Below, piece after piece: positions 37,788 through 51,900 of a stretch of 64,000 nt of DNA. The translations under genes and the position numbers were made by a program. The DNA comes from Odontesthes bonariensis (taxonomy: Eukaryota; Chordata; Actinopteri; Atheriniformes; Atherinopsidae). Position 1 is the first letter of the stretch. Each line of letters opens with the position of its first letter. The notes under the pieces were generated by a model. The model worked only from the letters and a program-made list of their open reading frames with translations. It ran no database searches and was not told the DNA's origin. The DNA is taken from NCBI RefSeq assembly GCF_027942865.1, contig NC_134515.1, positions 20,606,227-20,670,226 of the forward strand, read 5' to 3'.

Positions 37788-37920
37788 CTAAGAATAGCCT
37801 CCACTAAGACAGACAATGGGTGGTGCAGTTAAATAGAGGGACACTAATTCGTAGGGTATCATCACTGATTGTCCATTCTGCCTCTGTCGTGGTCGCTCCT
37901 CCGTCTCCCTCTCAGACCTG
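37788..37920 (+). promoter_or_regulatory. tnni1: Putative tnni1 promoter and non-coding exon 1
   Basis: A strong donor (CAGACCTG|GTAAGG) at 37920/37921 would splice to the acceptor at 39783, 18 nt before the tnni1 ATG. A TATA-like TTAAATA at 37829-37835 predicts transcription from about 37860. A near-match to the MEF2 site (CTAAGAATAG, one mismatch) is at 37788-37797. MEF2 control of slow troponin I genes is well known. The exon and promoter calls here rest on spacing and consensus. Confidence 0.5.
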
Positions 37921-39801
37921 GTAAGGTACCGTCATGTTGCAGTCTGCAAAGATTTTTAGGTATAACATTAAGCGTGCAACTTTAAATTTGAAGACAATTA
38001 CAGTGCATGCATTGACCTGGTGCCATTGTTTTTTGAAACATCTGGTTCTGTCATCATTGTACATTGCAATCGTGATTTGTGGGTAGTGTTGGTTCCACTT
38101 TTGAAGTGAAAATATATTCTGTTAAGTACATGTCAAGTATATTTGTTATGAAACTAATTTCCTATCACAAAAGTCTGCAAGGGGCAAATTTTGATTAATT
38201 TGAACAAGGGGTTTTAATTTGAATCTGAAGCTGCTCTGTTCAATTGTGAGGTACTTTCCAAAGCGCCTTACACTGTTTTTTGTTTGTTTTTTCCTTTTGC
38301 ATTGCCAAGTTGGCAGCACTATAGTCGCTCATAAGCACTCGTGAGTTACTGATGGTAAATACCCTGATCCAGCCTGTGCACCCCAGAGCGCAGATACCCT
38401 CCACAGCTGTCTATCAGTTATCCACAGTCTATTTGGGGTGACAGGCCACTCTAAATTCCTCTCTCAGAGATAATCCTGGGGAGAAGGATGGAGATGAGGG
38501 ATTTAAGAAGTGGATGAGGGGTGGCTTTCATTCTGGAATTTTCCAAATCTGCTGGAACGGCTTGTTACAACATTGTAGGAGGTGTTGTGTAGCGTCATTC
38601 ACAACGTGAACCGAAAGGGAGTAGAACATAAACAGAGAGGGTGAGATAAGGTGAGACATAGGGAGGGTAGGCTGCAAATCTTTGATTGATAAAGGGCAGA
38701 AGTGCATTGGACTGAGGGAGAAGAGGGCCAAGATAAGGTGAAGATTGTAGTGAAAACAAGAGTATGTAGACAAGCTGACGAGACAAATGAGGCCACTTGT
38801 TTATTGTGTTCCAGTTTTAATTAAATTTATAAAAAATGTATAAATATAAGACATTCCTAACAGAAACCCGCTACTTTTGGTATTTTTTCCTTTTTTTTGG
38901 TTCACAAAAAATTTTTTGTCCTGTTAACCACAGGATGCAAACCAGCAGTGCAGTCAAAAAGCTTGTTTTACCTTAAAACTGGACATAAAGATGGATTAAA
39001 GATTGATTCACTGGTTACCAAAGTTGTTTTCCAGGAGAATAAACTCTGATACCCCTGTTGTGACACCCAATAATTTCCAACATATGGTATATCATTAAAC
39101 ATCGATTGCTCCTCTGACAAATCAAATTTAGCTTACTTTGTCCATTTATCTTTATTGTATTATATTATTGTATAATATTATTATATTCATAATTTAAACA
39201 GTTTACTCATGTTTTGGCTTTCACAACAATATATTTCTATTCATTTGTCTAACCATTTTGAACTATGAACATTTCTTATATATAAAGAAGTGATCATTTG
39301 TTTTTGGTTTTATCCGATTATCTTTAATGCATTCAAGTCAGCATGCTTTTACTTATTTGAGCTTTCTGCCTTGTTATCTATTCTTGCTCCACATATGGTG
39401 TTCAGGTATTACAAATCATGTTTTTTTTAAGATTTTTCCACAAATTCTCCCCCAGCAGCATCTCTTTTGATTTCAGGATTTTACTTCAACATATCAAACA
39501 AAGTTTCTTTCTAAAGAGGCTTTTTAATCGTCGTACTGTGTATGATATAAATGTTGCTTGTCATTCATGAAGTAACATAAAGTATGATTTTACTGTCTGT
39601 TGTCACTAGAGAATTAACCAGCAAGTGGACCTTAGCCGGCACGTGTCCAGCCTGTTTGAATGCTTTTGTCTCTGCTCCACATTAAAGTATCAGGAGTGCA
39701 GACAGATGATCTGGTCCTACAAAAGCTGAAAGACAAACACTGCCAACTGAGTGTGTTTCTAATCTTTCCTGTCTCCCCTCCAGGGAAATCTCATCAGCAG
39801 G

Positions 39802-41880
39802 ATGCCTGAGCAAGTGTGAGTGATTAGGCTTTGTGTTTCTATTATAGATCATTTACTCACCCAGAGCCATATTTACAAAGCAAATACTGTTTGAGCTTCT
39901 CTTGTCTTTACTGTCTTTTAAATTAGTTTTATTTTTCCTTTACAGGCAAGAGGTAAGAACATTTCACCGCTGTGTTCAAAGCCTGTCTTGTTGCAACACA
40001 TTTCCAGAGAAATAATGCAGAATATGTTGCTGAGATGCAAGAACTACTCAGATCCCATTTGTTTGGATTACTGATAATGTTCCATCCAAACAGAGAAAAC
40101 CAAAGATCTCAGCCTCAAGGAAGCTGATGCTCAAGGTAAATATGATTACTGACCTGGTTCTCCCACCAGTCTATCATGCAATACACTGTATACGCACAAG
40201 TAGAGAGTAATGATGAGCAAAAAGCGTAACTTTAAACGTTCAGCATCCAGAGCAATACCTGGATGTTTCCCCTTGCTTGTGAGGTAAACATATAGTCTTA
40301 ATGAGATTTGCCACTATTTGAGAACAGTTTATCGTTTCAGAGTCTGATGGTGGCGAAAGCTAAGGAGCAATTGGAGCAGGAGGTCCTTGTCAAAGAGGAG
40401 GAGAAACAGAAATACCTGTCAGAGAAAGCTCCTCCTCTAAACTCCAGCAGCCTGAGTCTTACTCAGATACAGGTGACTTGTCCTAAAATCCCCTGAATTC
40501 TCCTTTTCACTTCTCAATAATGCAAAGGAAAGCCCAGGAAAACTGCTCAAGAAACCACATCGTCTATTTTACAAGTAACACATTGTTATCTATTTACACT
40601 TCACTTCCTTCATCTCCTCATTAAAACACAATCAATCTCTAAATACATGCATGTTTTTAAAGCAATCCAGGCTCCCCCTCGTGGCAATTTTGAAGCTTCT
40701 CTGAAAATCGACTATTCTAGGGATTCTGAATATTCTCTCATACAATATCTGTAGTTTCAGTTTTTGCTCTGTGTGTTAATGTACAGGACCTCTGCAGAGA
40801 ACTTCATGCTAAGATAGATGTAGTTGATGAGGAGCGATATGATATTGAAGCCAAAGTCATGCTCAACACACGCGAGGTAGGTACACCTTGCTTTTCCAGC
40901 CGACGTTTTCAATGTTAGAACTTATTAAAATTACATCTCACATGGAATAGGTTAGGGATGCAGCCTCACAAAAAACTCCTGCAGCTCAAACAGAAAATAT
41001 CTCTCAATTGCCTGTCCCTGGATCAGATTAAAGACCTGAGCATCAAGGTGTTGGACCTCAGGGGGAAATTCAAGAGGCCTAACCTTCGACGCGTTCGCGT
41101 GTCTGCAGACGCCATCCTTCGCTCACTGCTGGGCTCCAAGCATAAAGTCTCCATGGACCTTCGAGCCAATCTCAAGTCTGTCAAGAAAGATGACACTGAA
41201 AAGGTCTGTGCAAATGGGAAAAAAGAGAAAAGGCAGACCTGCAAATAATGTACACACAAAAAGCAACCAAACCAGCTCAAGGTGTTCATATATCAGCTCT
41301 TTATAATGCCATGGAACTCCTGAAAACTGTTTTTATGTGTGTGTGAAAGGTGTGTTCAAGATAGCGAGTAATAGGCCAACGCTGGGTGGTGACTGTGTGT
41401 GAGAGGGGGTGCGGTACACGATACAATGATCTCATTGTGCACTGGAGTAGCCTTTGTGACCAGCTTTGCTCACTGGTCAGTGTGTGTATGTGTGTGCACA
41501 TGAGCAGATAAGTCAGTTCTGGAGTGTATCTGCCTTTTAGTTTGCACGGATGTGTGTGTCTCCATGTGCATTTCATGAGGAAACCAGTTATTCTGGTACG
41601 GTTATACAGTTTTCTCTCAGGAGATTCCCGCTTGAGAGCGTGGGTCTCAAAGGCTTAACAGAACAATGAGATTTTCTGAATGCACTCCTCTTTTGCAGGA
41701 TCAACAAAAACTGTTGGATGTCTTTCATGCAGTCTCTTATACCGTCCAACTATTTTCTGCTTTATCCATTTGCAGAAAAGGCCAGTAGAGGACAGTGACT
41801 GGAGGAAGAATGTGGAGGCTATGTCAGGGATGGAGGGACGGAAGAAAATGTTTGATGCTGCTAAAGGTTCAGCTCAGTGA
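39802..41880 (+). CDS. tnni1: Troponin I, slow skeletal type
   Basis: Seven coding exons, 39802-39815, 39946-39952, 40094-40135, 40341-40472, 40787-40876, 41027-41203 and 41776-41880, give 188 residues; human TNNI1 has 187. The N-terminus lacks the long cardiac extension, so this is a skeletal-type TnI. Residues 7-40 form the first TnC/TnT-contact helix ([20 protein letters not shown]). Residues 65-95 ([20 protein letters not shown]...) form the TnT-binding coiled coil. The inhibitory peptide is at about 107-120 ([14 protein letters not shown]), with Asn for the second Pro found in mammals. The switch region follows ([15 protein letters not shown]), and the C-terminal mobile domain ends [21 protein letters not shown]. 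Troponin I holds actomyosin off until Ca2+-troponin C captures the switch segment. The neighbouring lad1 and tnnt2 match mammalian order. Confidence 0.97.
39946..39952 (+). other. tnni1: 7-nt coding micro-exon of tnni1
   Basis: TTTCCTTTACAG|GCAAGAG|GTAAGAAC gives a 7-nt exon with a good acceptor and donor. It is required for frame: 14 nt from the first coding exon plus 7 nt make seven codons before the conserved RKPKI exon. Skipping it would shift the frame. Very short second coding exons occur in vertebrate troponin I genes. Confidence 0.85.
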
Positions 41881-42180
41881 AGCCCGATGGTCGGCCAGTG
41901 TCATATGAGGGGCATCCCTCCTTCAAACTGTTCTCCCACAGTTCCTGGCACCAGATGTATTTCTGTTTAATTCTGTAATGCTTCTACATGATCCTGCCAT
42001 GATATCCTCTCTCTTGGATGATTTTCTATCCAGTAGTTTGTATTTTAATTCACTTTGCCTGGCGTGTTGGAAGTTTTTATAATGTTCTCATCCATGATAT
42101 TGTATCTCAACCTCACATAAACGGGCTTGTATATATTTTTTTTTTCATAGAAAAATCAAACATCAGTAGAATTGTATCCG

Positions 42181-42186
42181 AATAAA
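42181..42186 (+). terminator. tnni1: tnni1 poly(A) signal
   Basis: AATAAA lies about 300 bp past the tnni1 stop codon, after a T-rich segment. It is the first canonical signal downstream. Confidence 0.6.
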
Positions 42187-44213
42187 CCACACCTAGTGAT
42201 ATGATAGCTCATGATCACAGCAAATTAAACTGCATGGATTTGTTAACTGCAACAAAATGATGTACATTTGCTCAGCTGGACTTGATAAAAACTTACTCAG
42301 CAATTAAAAAACACAAGCAATGTATTTTTATGTGTAACATTTGCCACATGTACTTCAAAAGACAATATTCTGCTTGAAACTATCATCTCAATTAAGTCAG
42401 TTTATTTGAGATATTTTCTCTTCCTCAGATTTGAATTCTACACCCATGCTAATATTTTTCAAATATATGATTTAAACTTTCTTCCACATTCACTTCAAGG
42501 CTCTTTATGGAAAATGTATGGCACATTTTATGAAATATTAACTCACTGAAAGACAAAACACTTAGAAATATGAGTGTGGACATATCATAACAGATACTCT
42601 GGTTGGTATGGACAATCTCAATCTTGAAAAACCATAAATGCAACTTGCAACAAAAATAAAAAGCCCAGGATTTATATGCTCATTATTAAACCTTTAAATA
42701 TAAGTATAGCAAACTGAACAGGAGGTAAATTACATAGTATGAATACAACTAACACACCAGAGATCATGAACAGTCAGCAGGCAGCTTGTTCCACAGCGCA
42801 GCACCACAGAAACACCAGACTTGAATCTAGCTCCGAATACAGCTAAAGCACATACACTATAAGTCTACTGATCTGATGGACCTAAATGGGTTATATTAAT
42901 ACTAAGTTCAAATCACTCGTATTTCTACCATAACTGGTTTACAAAGTTGTGTGTAACCTGCATGTGTATTGTTGCAAAGGGGAAGGTAACACCCACCCAC
43001 ATAACTCAGAACAGCTGTTCTGCATTAGCAGTACTAAAAATGTCACAATGCAGATACGAGCTAAAAATGAATGAATTAAAGCTTATATGTGTTGCAGTCT
43101 CATGTGTTTTCTTACATTTGTCTTTCTTTTTTGATAGTGGATCGTGCACTCAAAGTTTGGAAATAGTCTTACTGAGAATCAGACTCTGAAGCAGGTGATT
43201 AAAACAGCGCAGAACATCTACTCAGTGTGATCACAACAATGTTCACCATACCGAGTCAATACAGAAGAACAAAGAAGGTTTTTGTGAGACTGGATTGCAG
43301 AAATAACTGAAAACTCAAGAAAATCTACCAAACCCTCCCAAACTGACCCGCTGAGTTTGTTCACAGACTCAAACATACATAACATCAATCCATCCCCATG
43401 CACTTCATGCTTTAATGATCTCACCCACTCCCACACGCTGAAATGTTGACTTCTGGGGTTTGGGCTGATTTTGATTACAGGCTGCATCCCATGTCTCATC
43501 ACATAGCTCCAACATCACAGCTGCTGTAAAGCACGCTATTGCTGCCTTTATTTGCAGACTGGTATTTAGTGTTACTGCTCTGATCAATGTGTTTTTGCAA
43601 TAATGCTGTTACCCTGCGTAAAAAAAAAAAAAAAAACACGCAGAGAGAGAACATAAACTCAGACAGAGCTGCATGTCAAGTTGTGCATTCCTGCTGATAT
43701 GTTTATACACCAGACGTTTAGGAGAGTGTTCTCAGCATAGCACTAAAAAAAGATTCTTGTTAGCTGCCTGTTTTGCATGCCCATAAAACACAAAGCTCTC
43801 CCTCCACATTTAACTGCCTTATCGAGCAGGAAGGAAAAAGTCATCTGCTGATAAATAAATTTCTCAGGGGGAAATTTCCGTTTTCGAGTTTAAGTGATTA
43901 GACATTTCCTGAAAAAAACAAAACAACACTAACTGACACATTTCACAAACACAAACACACAAAAGTCAGCTGTCAGTTTTTCGAATGATACTGCTCTGGT
44001 GCAGGGGGTTCCAGTGAGTGACATGCAAAGTAGTCCATGAGATAGCATGATAGCATTTTACTGACACAGGCATATGAGAGAAGCATTCTCATGTTTGAAC
44101 ATGCACAAATGAAAGACCTCGGTTATCAGTTATTATGTTGGCCTGTTTATATTGGCCTTATACTGTGCACCGAAAATTGTAGGTGTGGTCTATAAAGCCA
44201 GATGAGATCTATG

Positions 44214-44290
<77 letters not shown>

Positions 44291-45004
44291 GGACTGGGCC
44301 TGGGTCAGAGTCCGCCACAATACAGCGAAAGGTGTGGCCACACACAGTGGAGCAAACAGTCTGACTTACACTGGAAAGAGAATCACCGCTAAGTACAACA
44401 AAAAATAAATTAGAAACACATTAGAAATTCATTACACACAAGTACACACACTCCAATTTACAGGTCTTCTTGACCAGGATGTTTTAATCTCTTGTGTTTG
44501 TTTCTATTGTGCCCTTTTAAAAGTCTTATTTAAAAGTGTGACATTAGAAATATGTGCATTTTATCTCATTTTATTATTTATTTTTTGGGTATTATTATAT
44601 CAATAGGGTTTAGTGATCATTTCTTGTTGTTCTTGGTTTTTTAGAATAAGATTGAGAATATGAATAAGAAAGCTTTATAATTACAGCATATTGTGTTACT
44701 TAATAGAACCCAAATAAACTTAGCTCATTTGTATTATGTCTAGGAGCATGACAAAGGCATCCTATTTGCTATGCTTCCACCATAGAAGGAGAAGTTCTCT
44801 CTACCTCTCTCCCCACCCTGTCTTTGTCAGGTGGGAAGCTCACCTTTGTGGTCATGTGACTACTCTATGAGCTGCACCGGGGTAAAGGTGGAGTGTTTTG
44901 TGCCGCACAGACTGTAATTTGACTGTTGCCGTCAGAGTGCCAGTCAGTTGACTTTTTCCTGTCGCCGGTGTGTGAAGGGGACACGTTTGATTTTTTTTCC
45001 CAAC
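42187..45004. other. tnni1-lad1 intergenic region
   Basis: No gene recognised. It contains an A homopolymer (43620-43636), the TG microsatellite at 44219-44287, and an exon-like orphan at 43138-43194 (see findings). The last 100 bp are the lad1 promoter and 5' UTR. I see no clear TATA box there. Confidence 0.5.
44219..44287. repeat. (TG)n microsatellite
   Basis: A pure TG run of about 69 bp in the tnni1-lad1 intergenic region. Confidence 0.97.
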
Positions 45005-48000
45005 ATGTCTATTAGTCGGAAAAACTGGTCGGCTTTGTCCAGGTAAGATTAATGCTGGCTCTTACTTTTCTAAAGAAAAGACCCGGGACACCTCCGTCTC
45101 AGAGCACCACCTGCAGCTGCTGCTTTCTGACAGCAGATGTTATCGTAGATTTGTCTGTCTTTACTCTTGCAGCCAAGCACCCTATCTTCAACAAGAGATA
45201 CAACAGATTTTGGGGCTTACTCTTTTCTCACCTATTGTGTTTTATTTGATATTATAAGAGGCACTTCTCACCTTTACAGGTTAAAGCCATGAGGAAGGTT
45301 GATACCGTTGTGCTGTTCTTGCTCTTGTTCTCGTTTCTCTTAGACAGTCTGCAGCAGTACACTTATGAACACAGCTGTTTTTTTTTTATAATTTCCTTAG
45401 GGCAATACATCAACTGTGACCGAACAAGTACAGCAGGTTCCATGTAACGGTTATTTCAAGTGCAATCTCTTCATGAAAAAGCACATAAATAAATAGATAA
45501 AGCATTGGATTCATTTATATAGGCCTGTACACTGTTTTACACTTACTCAGTATTACACTAATTTCTTTTATGTTCGTTTTGACTCAGACTAGCGCGTCAG
45601 TGGACGGTGGAGGATGACGAGGAGGTGGAGAGAGAGAAAAGGAGGAGGGTGAAGACCAGCAGCACTGCAGATCCAGATGCTGATTCCAGCCCCACTTCTA
45701 AAAACACATCAACCAGTGATGGCACTTCAGGGACAGACTTCTCCAATGAGACAGCCCAAGGCCTCAGCAGGTTGTTATTACAATTTAGTTAAATAAAATC
45801 CATTGATAACAAAACTTGATTTTTTGATTGAACACAGCTTTGTTTCATATGTGTGCTCTACTGTTTTTACAACCAACGCCCCTTCTTCTAACCCATTCTC
45901 TCTCATTATGTTTGTTTCTGGCATAAGATTGCCTGCAGCTGGATTTCAGGCACACAAAGACAGTATTCTTACCATTTTGCCCCATCGGAGTGTGTCATGT
46001 GTATACTTTTCAAACACATGAAAACACCTGATACTGTACGGCATGAAAAGATGTCAAAAACACCAGCACCTGAGTACCTAGAGCAGAAGCAGTCTTCAAA
46101 GAGAGAGCTGAACTGTAGAGCCTTTTATTGGAGAAACCTGAGCAGGACAAAAGGCTGACAGACTCTCTGGAGACTATCCATCATATCTATCAGACGTAAA
46201 CGTGCGTGCATGTGATGTCTTTTTTGTCAGTGTGGAGCAAGTGCAGCTGGATTTTGTGGAGATGCTGCGAACTCGTGACGAAAAGCGAAGAATGAGACAT
46301 GTGGAGACGCTTAGACAACAGAAGGAGGAGGAGGATAATGCAGGGGCCAGCAAAGGAGGAGATGCCAGGGTGGTGCTACTCGGGGAATTGGATGAGGTGA
46401 AGAGTAGTGCGCATAAACCGCAAGCATCCCTAAAAACATCCACCTCTAGTCCCAGCAGCAGCAACACCAGGACTAACGTGGCACAAAGACAAGTAAGCTG
46501 GAGTTATTCTTTACAACTCAGAAGAGGGGAAGAATTTTTAATCATAAAAATGTGTAATTTTAATATTTGTGGGATTGAGCCTTGCATTTACAATATAATG
46601 AACTGCATGTGTTTGGCGACATTCCAGCGCAAAATCACACACAGTTAGTGACGCATGTTTTGTTTGCCTTGAGTTTGCCTTTCTTGTTAGCTCTTATGCA
46701 CGTATAAAAAGATCAATATTTGCTGACAATAAAGAATAAATGCAACTGGACAGAAAAAAAAGTTTCTGTTTAGTGACCACTATTCTTTTTAGTACAGTTA
46801 ACTGTACTGTTGCCTATACCGCCATCCTCTCACGGACCTTGTATATTTGCTCCAAAGCAGCTAATGGAAACATGCCTTATGCGTACTTTACATTAGTGGC
46901 AGTTCAACTGGAATTTTCATATGACATCCATTCTCTACAACCGTGTTTGCCATTCTCCAATAAAGTAAATCCTGTGCAACGAAATGCAGAAGTAGTTGTA
47001 ATAAACCATCATCAAAAACTTAGTGACATAGTGACAACTTAGTGACAACGGTGACATCCCTGCCACTGTGACTAAAAATGACAAGGTGAACTTTTTACTG
47101 ACAAGATGGGATGCTGGACAAAGGTTCAGTTACACACAACCTATTAATGCCTTACTAAGTCATAACACAGTGCCACCGCTGGTGTGGTTAACTCTTACCC
47201 CACGCAGAGGGAACCCAGTGTTAATCATTGTCTAAATTCTGCGACAACTAAGACTCAACACAGCTCTTTCGGGTCAACTGAGCCCAAGTGTCAGCATACT
47301 ACCATGTGTTGTGGTATGCTTCTCCTTTCCGTGTGCATTTTGTTCATTCTGAACATGACTGAGAATGAGCTAATTTAATTGCATTTGACCCAACTCTATA
47401 CTGTTTGTAGTGTGTAAACCTTGTCCACTGGCATCACCCAGACTTTGGCCCTCCTGGGCTAATTCTGGGGCTTCATACATATTGTATCTGGACTGAGCTA
47501 TATACTCTGGTCTACCCTGATCCATTTTGGCTGCCTGGTGTTTCTTACTCGTAGAAAAAGATTTTAAGAGAGTGGATGCCGCTTACTCACATATGTGTTA
47601 TCTACAAACAACTTTAGCCTTTTTCTTTCGATACAAGCATGAAAAAATTATTTATGCAGTAAATTTCCCTGCCATTTTGTAGGACTTGTGCTTTTCCTGT
47701 GAATTGAGTGACCATGCAAATAATCTGTACAACATAGATAAGGAGTGCTGCTTAAGGTCATATTTTGAACTTTATCTGTTATGGCACATGCAGGGCGCTT
47801 CAATTCAGTATATCTGCAAATAAGGCTATAACCACACTGTGTTATGCAATGCAAGGTGTGTCTCAGATGCCTCTCTACAAAAGTTTGCATTCTGTGTGGT
47901 CATGTTGATTTCCTCCCATTTGATTCTTCATCTTTTTTTCTTTTGTTAGCATGAAAATGGAGAGTCGTCAAGAAGAGACCCCGACCCTGATCCCAAACCA

Positions 48001-48864
48001 GCATCCAGTTCGGCTCGCAAGTTTGTCAGGTTAACAACAGCGTTGCACTGTTCCATTGTTTTATTTGTAGTTTAGCCATTAATTGTCAGTGAGGTTTGAA
48101 AATGGGTTGGGCGTTATATTCAGAAGGTCATGGTTATTAATTACACAGGGGGAAATAAATGTAAAGTAAAATGGCGCCAACGCAACTTTATTATAGTAGT
48201 TTGATTTAACCCTGTGAAGACAAGTGCTGACGCAAATGTTTATAAAATAGATTTTTGCTCTATTAGGTCATTTATTATAGTGATCTCAGGCAAACAGACT
48301 TATGTTTTATATGCGAAATGAATAACTAAGGAAAAACACTGAAGCAGTGATACGGGTTTTCCCTTTGGACACAAACAGGTTTTCCACTGCATCATTTTAT
48401 TGTTCTGGTGCTCGAAAGATTGCTGTGACCATTGTCTCTCTCATAGAACTTGTGTGTGTCTCACTTTAGTTCACACAAAGGTAAGACAAAACCTGAGTAT
48501 TTTTAACTTAACTGTCTGTGTGGGTGCCTGACATTCTGAAGAATGAAAAGGATGTTCAAAACAGAGATTACACACCAGCCAACTTTAATAACCATATGCT
48601 GGAATATAATGGAGGCTGTCTCACTGGTTTCTTTCTCTTGACTTTCAGCTGATCTTCGAGTTCACTAATGTTTTCTTGTGTTGCAGTTCTGTGTCCATCT
48701 CCCTCGACAAGACTCCACCTGCCAGCGGACTCAAAACTCCCATGAGCCCTTGCTCTCCAACGGCTCCCGTGTCACCTCGCGAACACTGGCCCTCACCCTG
48801 CCAGAGTCCCTCACCTCGGGGAGCACAAAGCCCTGTTCAAAACGGACACACACAGGAGGTTGTT

Positions 48865-48915
<51 letters not shown>

Positions 48916-51900
48916 AATATACAGTCAGATGACACAATTTACAACTTTAGCACAGCTTCATGTTTTGCTTGTCAAATAGACTGCTAAGTGCTTGCTAACT
49001 GCTGATGCCGCAGCTTATCAAACCAGGAAAAGAAACAGCATCCTCTGGTGTCTAAAGGCTAAAAGTCACCACCTTTGTGCCAATAAAAACAAAGCAAACA
49101 AAGCACTTGCTCATCAGACTCATCAGTCTGAACGGAAAGAAAATATGTTCATTGGAGCTCACCCAAAGTCAGATTTTTGAAAAGCTGGTTCTTATCCTAT
49201 GTAGCAGGAAATTTACCTAAACTTTATCTCAGACCAGTTTGAATGGCGCCTCCACCAACGGGAACTTTGAGCAGGCGGCCAAACCTGCCTTCATCAGACA
49301 GAGCTCAAGGACTATCTCCTTCAGGGTAAACACGCACACAGATGCATCCACACATTCTCCTGGCTAAATGCCAGCAATGCCTTTTCTCATTTGACTGTAA
49401 AATTATGATTTGATATCACATCAGCTGTCAGACTATCAGCTCAGGATAATTTGCTTTGGGCTCATGTTGATAGCTGAAGCAATATTTATCGGCTTTTATT
49501 GCGGACTGACAGCCTGCTTTATGAACACCCAAACCCATCACATCAGGGGAGACGTTTGTGCAGGTCTTTAGCTGCTGACATTGAGACATCTGTAAGGACT
49601 GCGGGACTGACAAACACTCATATAGGCTTGTTCATCCACAGATGATGAGAAAGAAAGAAGAGGAGAGCCCACCGCTGCAGAGGAGGTAAAGAAGCATCCT
49701 TGTCTGCAATTTGAGGTGCTCGTATCTGCTTCTCTGTGTTTGATTGCCGACTGGTTTATTCTGTCGTAGTGCAAGTGTGAGGATGGCCTCCAAGAAGTTT
49801 GAATCTAACACAGTAAGATGACCGTTTTCATTTTCTTTCACTTCATTTAAAACAAGTTACCGATGCTTGCTGTCAATTTGTTGCCCAGCACTTTTTACAA
49901 CAAGCTTGTACGGAGTGTTTATAGGCTCTGTAGCTTAAATTCTGCCTGGTTTTTTGATTAGGACCAAAATGAGGATGAGGAGAAAACGTCATCTTTCCAG
50001 AGAAAGTGAGTTTGTACAGTCAACTTTTAAATTCACATATGTTTTATTATGTCTTTAGATGTTCAAGTGATTGTAGTTTTAGTCAACACAAAAAGTTACA
50101 ACTGGAGAAGTACATGCATGCATTCTGTCTTGTAGCACCAAGCAGAGAATTTCATCCAGATCCATCCAGGAGAAGATGGAGAGACTGGCTCAGGCAGCAC
50201 AGGTTAGACTCCATGCAAAACTTCCTATTATCCCAGAGTTATTTTCTTATTAATTGGGCTAATTTTGTATCTCTTTTTAGATTGTAGTCATTCTGTCATT
50301 GTTATGGAGTATTTGAGATCCGTTTGTGGATTTGAGTCTCTTAGAAGTTGTTTGTGTCCTAAGTTTCCTTCTGTTTGGTTTAAATTTTTCTGATTGTTTT
50401 ATCTGTGTTTTCCATTTCTTCTTTGTTGCTTTGAGATCTTATATAATACTGTGCAAGTCTTAAGGCAGGACATCACTTTCAGATGCTGTTCATCCACTGG
50501 AGATGTTTTTTTAAGGCTTTGCACATCATGCCAAGATATGTCAACTTTTCTGCTGATAGCTCTTCAGGAATCACTGTCAAGCTGTGTCAACTGTGGCATT
50601 TTTCATATAGGCAACTAAAAAAAGTTGAAAAAGTTGTGCGTCTTCATGACAGGATGCTTGTAACAGGTGCCAAAAGATTAAATCTAAAATGTGTTTTTTG
50701 TTTTTCTGTTATATGTTGACTGGTTCATCACTTGAGTTCAATATCTTTTTTGGGTTTGAGTGATTCATTGGTCAGTGTCAAGCAGCTTGACAAACAAAAA
50801 CCAATACACTAAAAATGGTCAGAACTGAACTGAAAATGAGTCACAAACCAGTCGAAGTTCAAAGAGAAACTTTGAAAAATCTTTAGAAAGCACGGAGAAC
50901 TATTGCTCAAAACCAAGTATGGCTCCTTTGAAGCAAAAAGAAATGAGGGGTGGCTCAAGGTTTTTGCACAGTATTTTTGCACAGTACTTTTTGTCATCAT
51001 TTTGTGTCTTTTTGTTTTGGTTCAGTCATGGGTCTGAACTAGCCTGGGAATTCCCATGCTGCTTTGCGCGCGATTTCATTCACACTGCAAAGGCAGCCTG
51101 GAAACCACCGCCCTTATTTTTGCCTGAGTTAGGGAACCAATCACAGAACGGGGGGGGGGGTGGCAGCAAGATGATGATGAAGCTTGTAGAGTGTTAATCC
51201 AACATGGCAGCGGACACAAAGTTACCGTTCGATGCAGCCTTAAGCCTGGTTTATAGTCGGTAACGCAAGACGCAAAGCAAGACGCAAGAAGAAACGCAAG
51301 CCCTTGCGCGGTTGCAAGCCCCCCATTGCGAGCTTGCGTGTGTCACCTCAATTTTCTAAACTTCACGCAAGAAAAGACGCAAGCCTACTACTTGAAAACG
51401 ACATACTCATCGATCAGACAGCATGCAGAGCGTTTACACACAGTGCACTTCACTCCTGCCCGAGCCGAAATCAGCCAGCCTGAAAAGCTGATTTCGCTTA
51501 AGCTATAAACTCTGTAAATATATAACTTTAGCAACATTTGAAACATTTTCAGGCGAGAAAGTAGTCGTTTAGACCCCCAAGGTGTTGAAAATCTGACAAA
51601 ATACCGGCTATTTACAAGAAGAAGAAGCATGAATCACTCGAAGAGGTCCTGGCGGTGAATTTCCTTTCATCATAGTAGGCTTGTCATTGAAAAAACCCGC
51701 TACTCAACCTACTCTCCTGGCAGTGAATCGCCATGCAGCACACGCAAGCGCCGGCAAAGCTAAATGAAGTATAAACGTCTCGAGCCATTAACATACGCGC
51801 AAGAAGAAAGCGCAAGGGCAGTTAAAAGAAGTATAACTCAGCCTTTAGAAAGTGTTTTAAAGGGGCACTAGGTAGCATTTTCACCTAAAATTATAGCCTT

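Noticed and set aside
39802-39813. tnni1 first coding exon ending at CAA|GTGTGAG
   Set aside because: This donor would break the frame into the RKPKI exon. The donor two bases downstream (GTGAGT) with the 7-nt exon restores it.
46740-47042. 100-codon plus-strand frame in a lad1 intron
   Set aside because: No resemblance to LAD1 and no exon borders. The lad1 frame is continuous without it.
50883-51197. 92-codon plus-strand frame across the left edge of the transposon nest
   Set aside because: It runs from intron into repeat, with no conservation or splice support.
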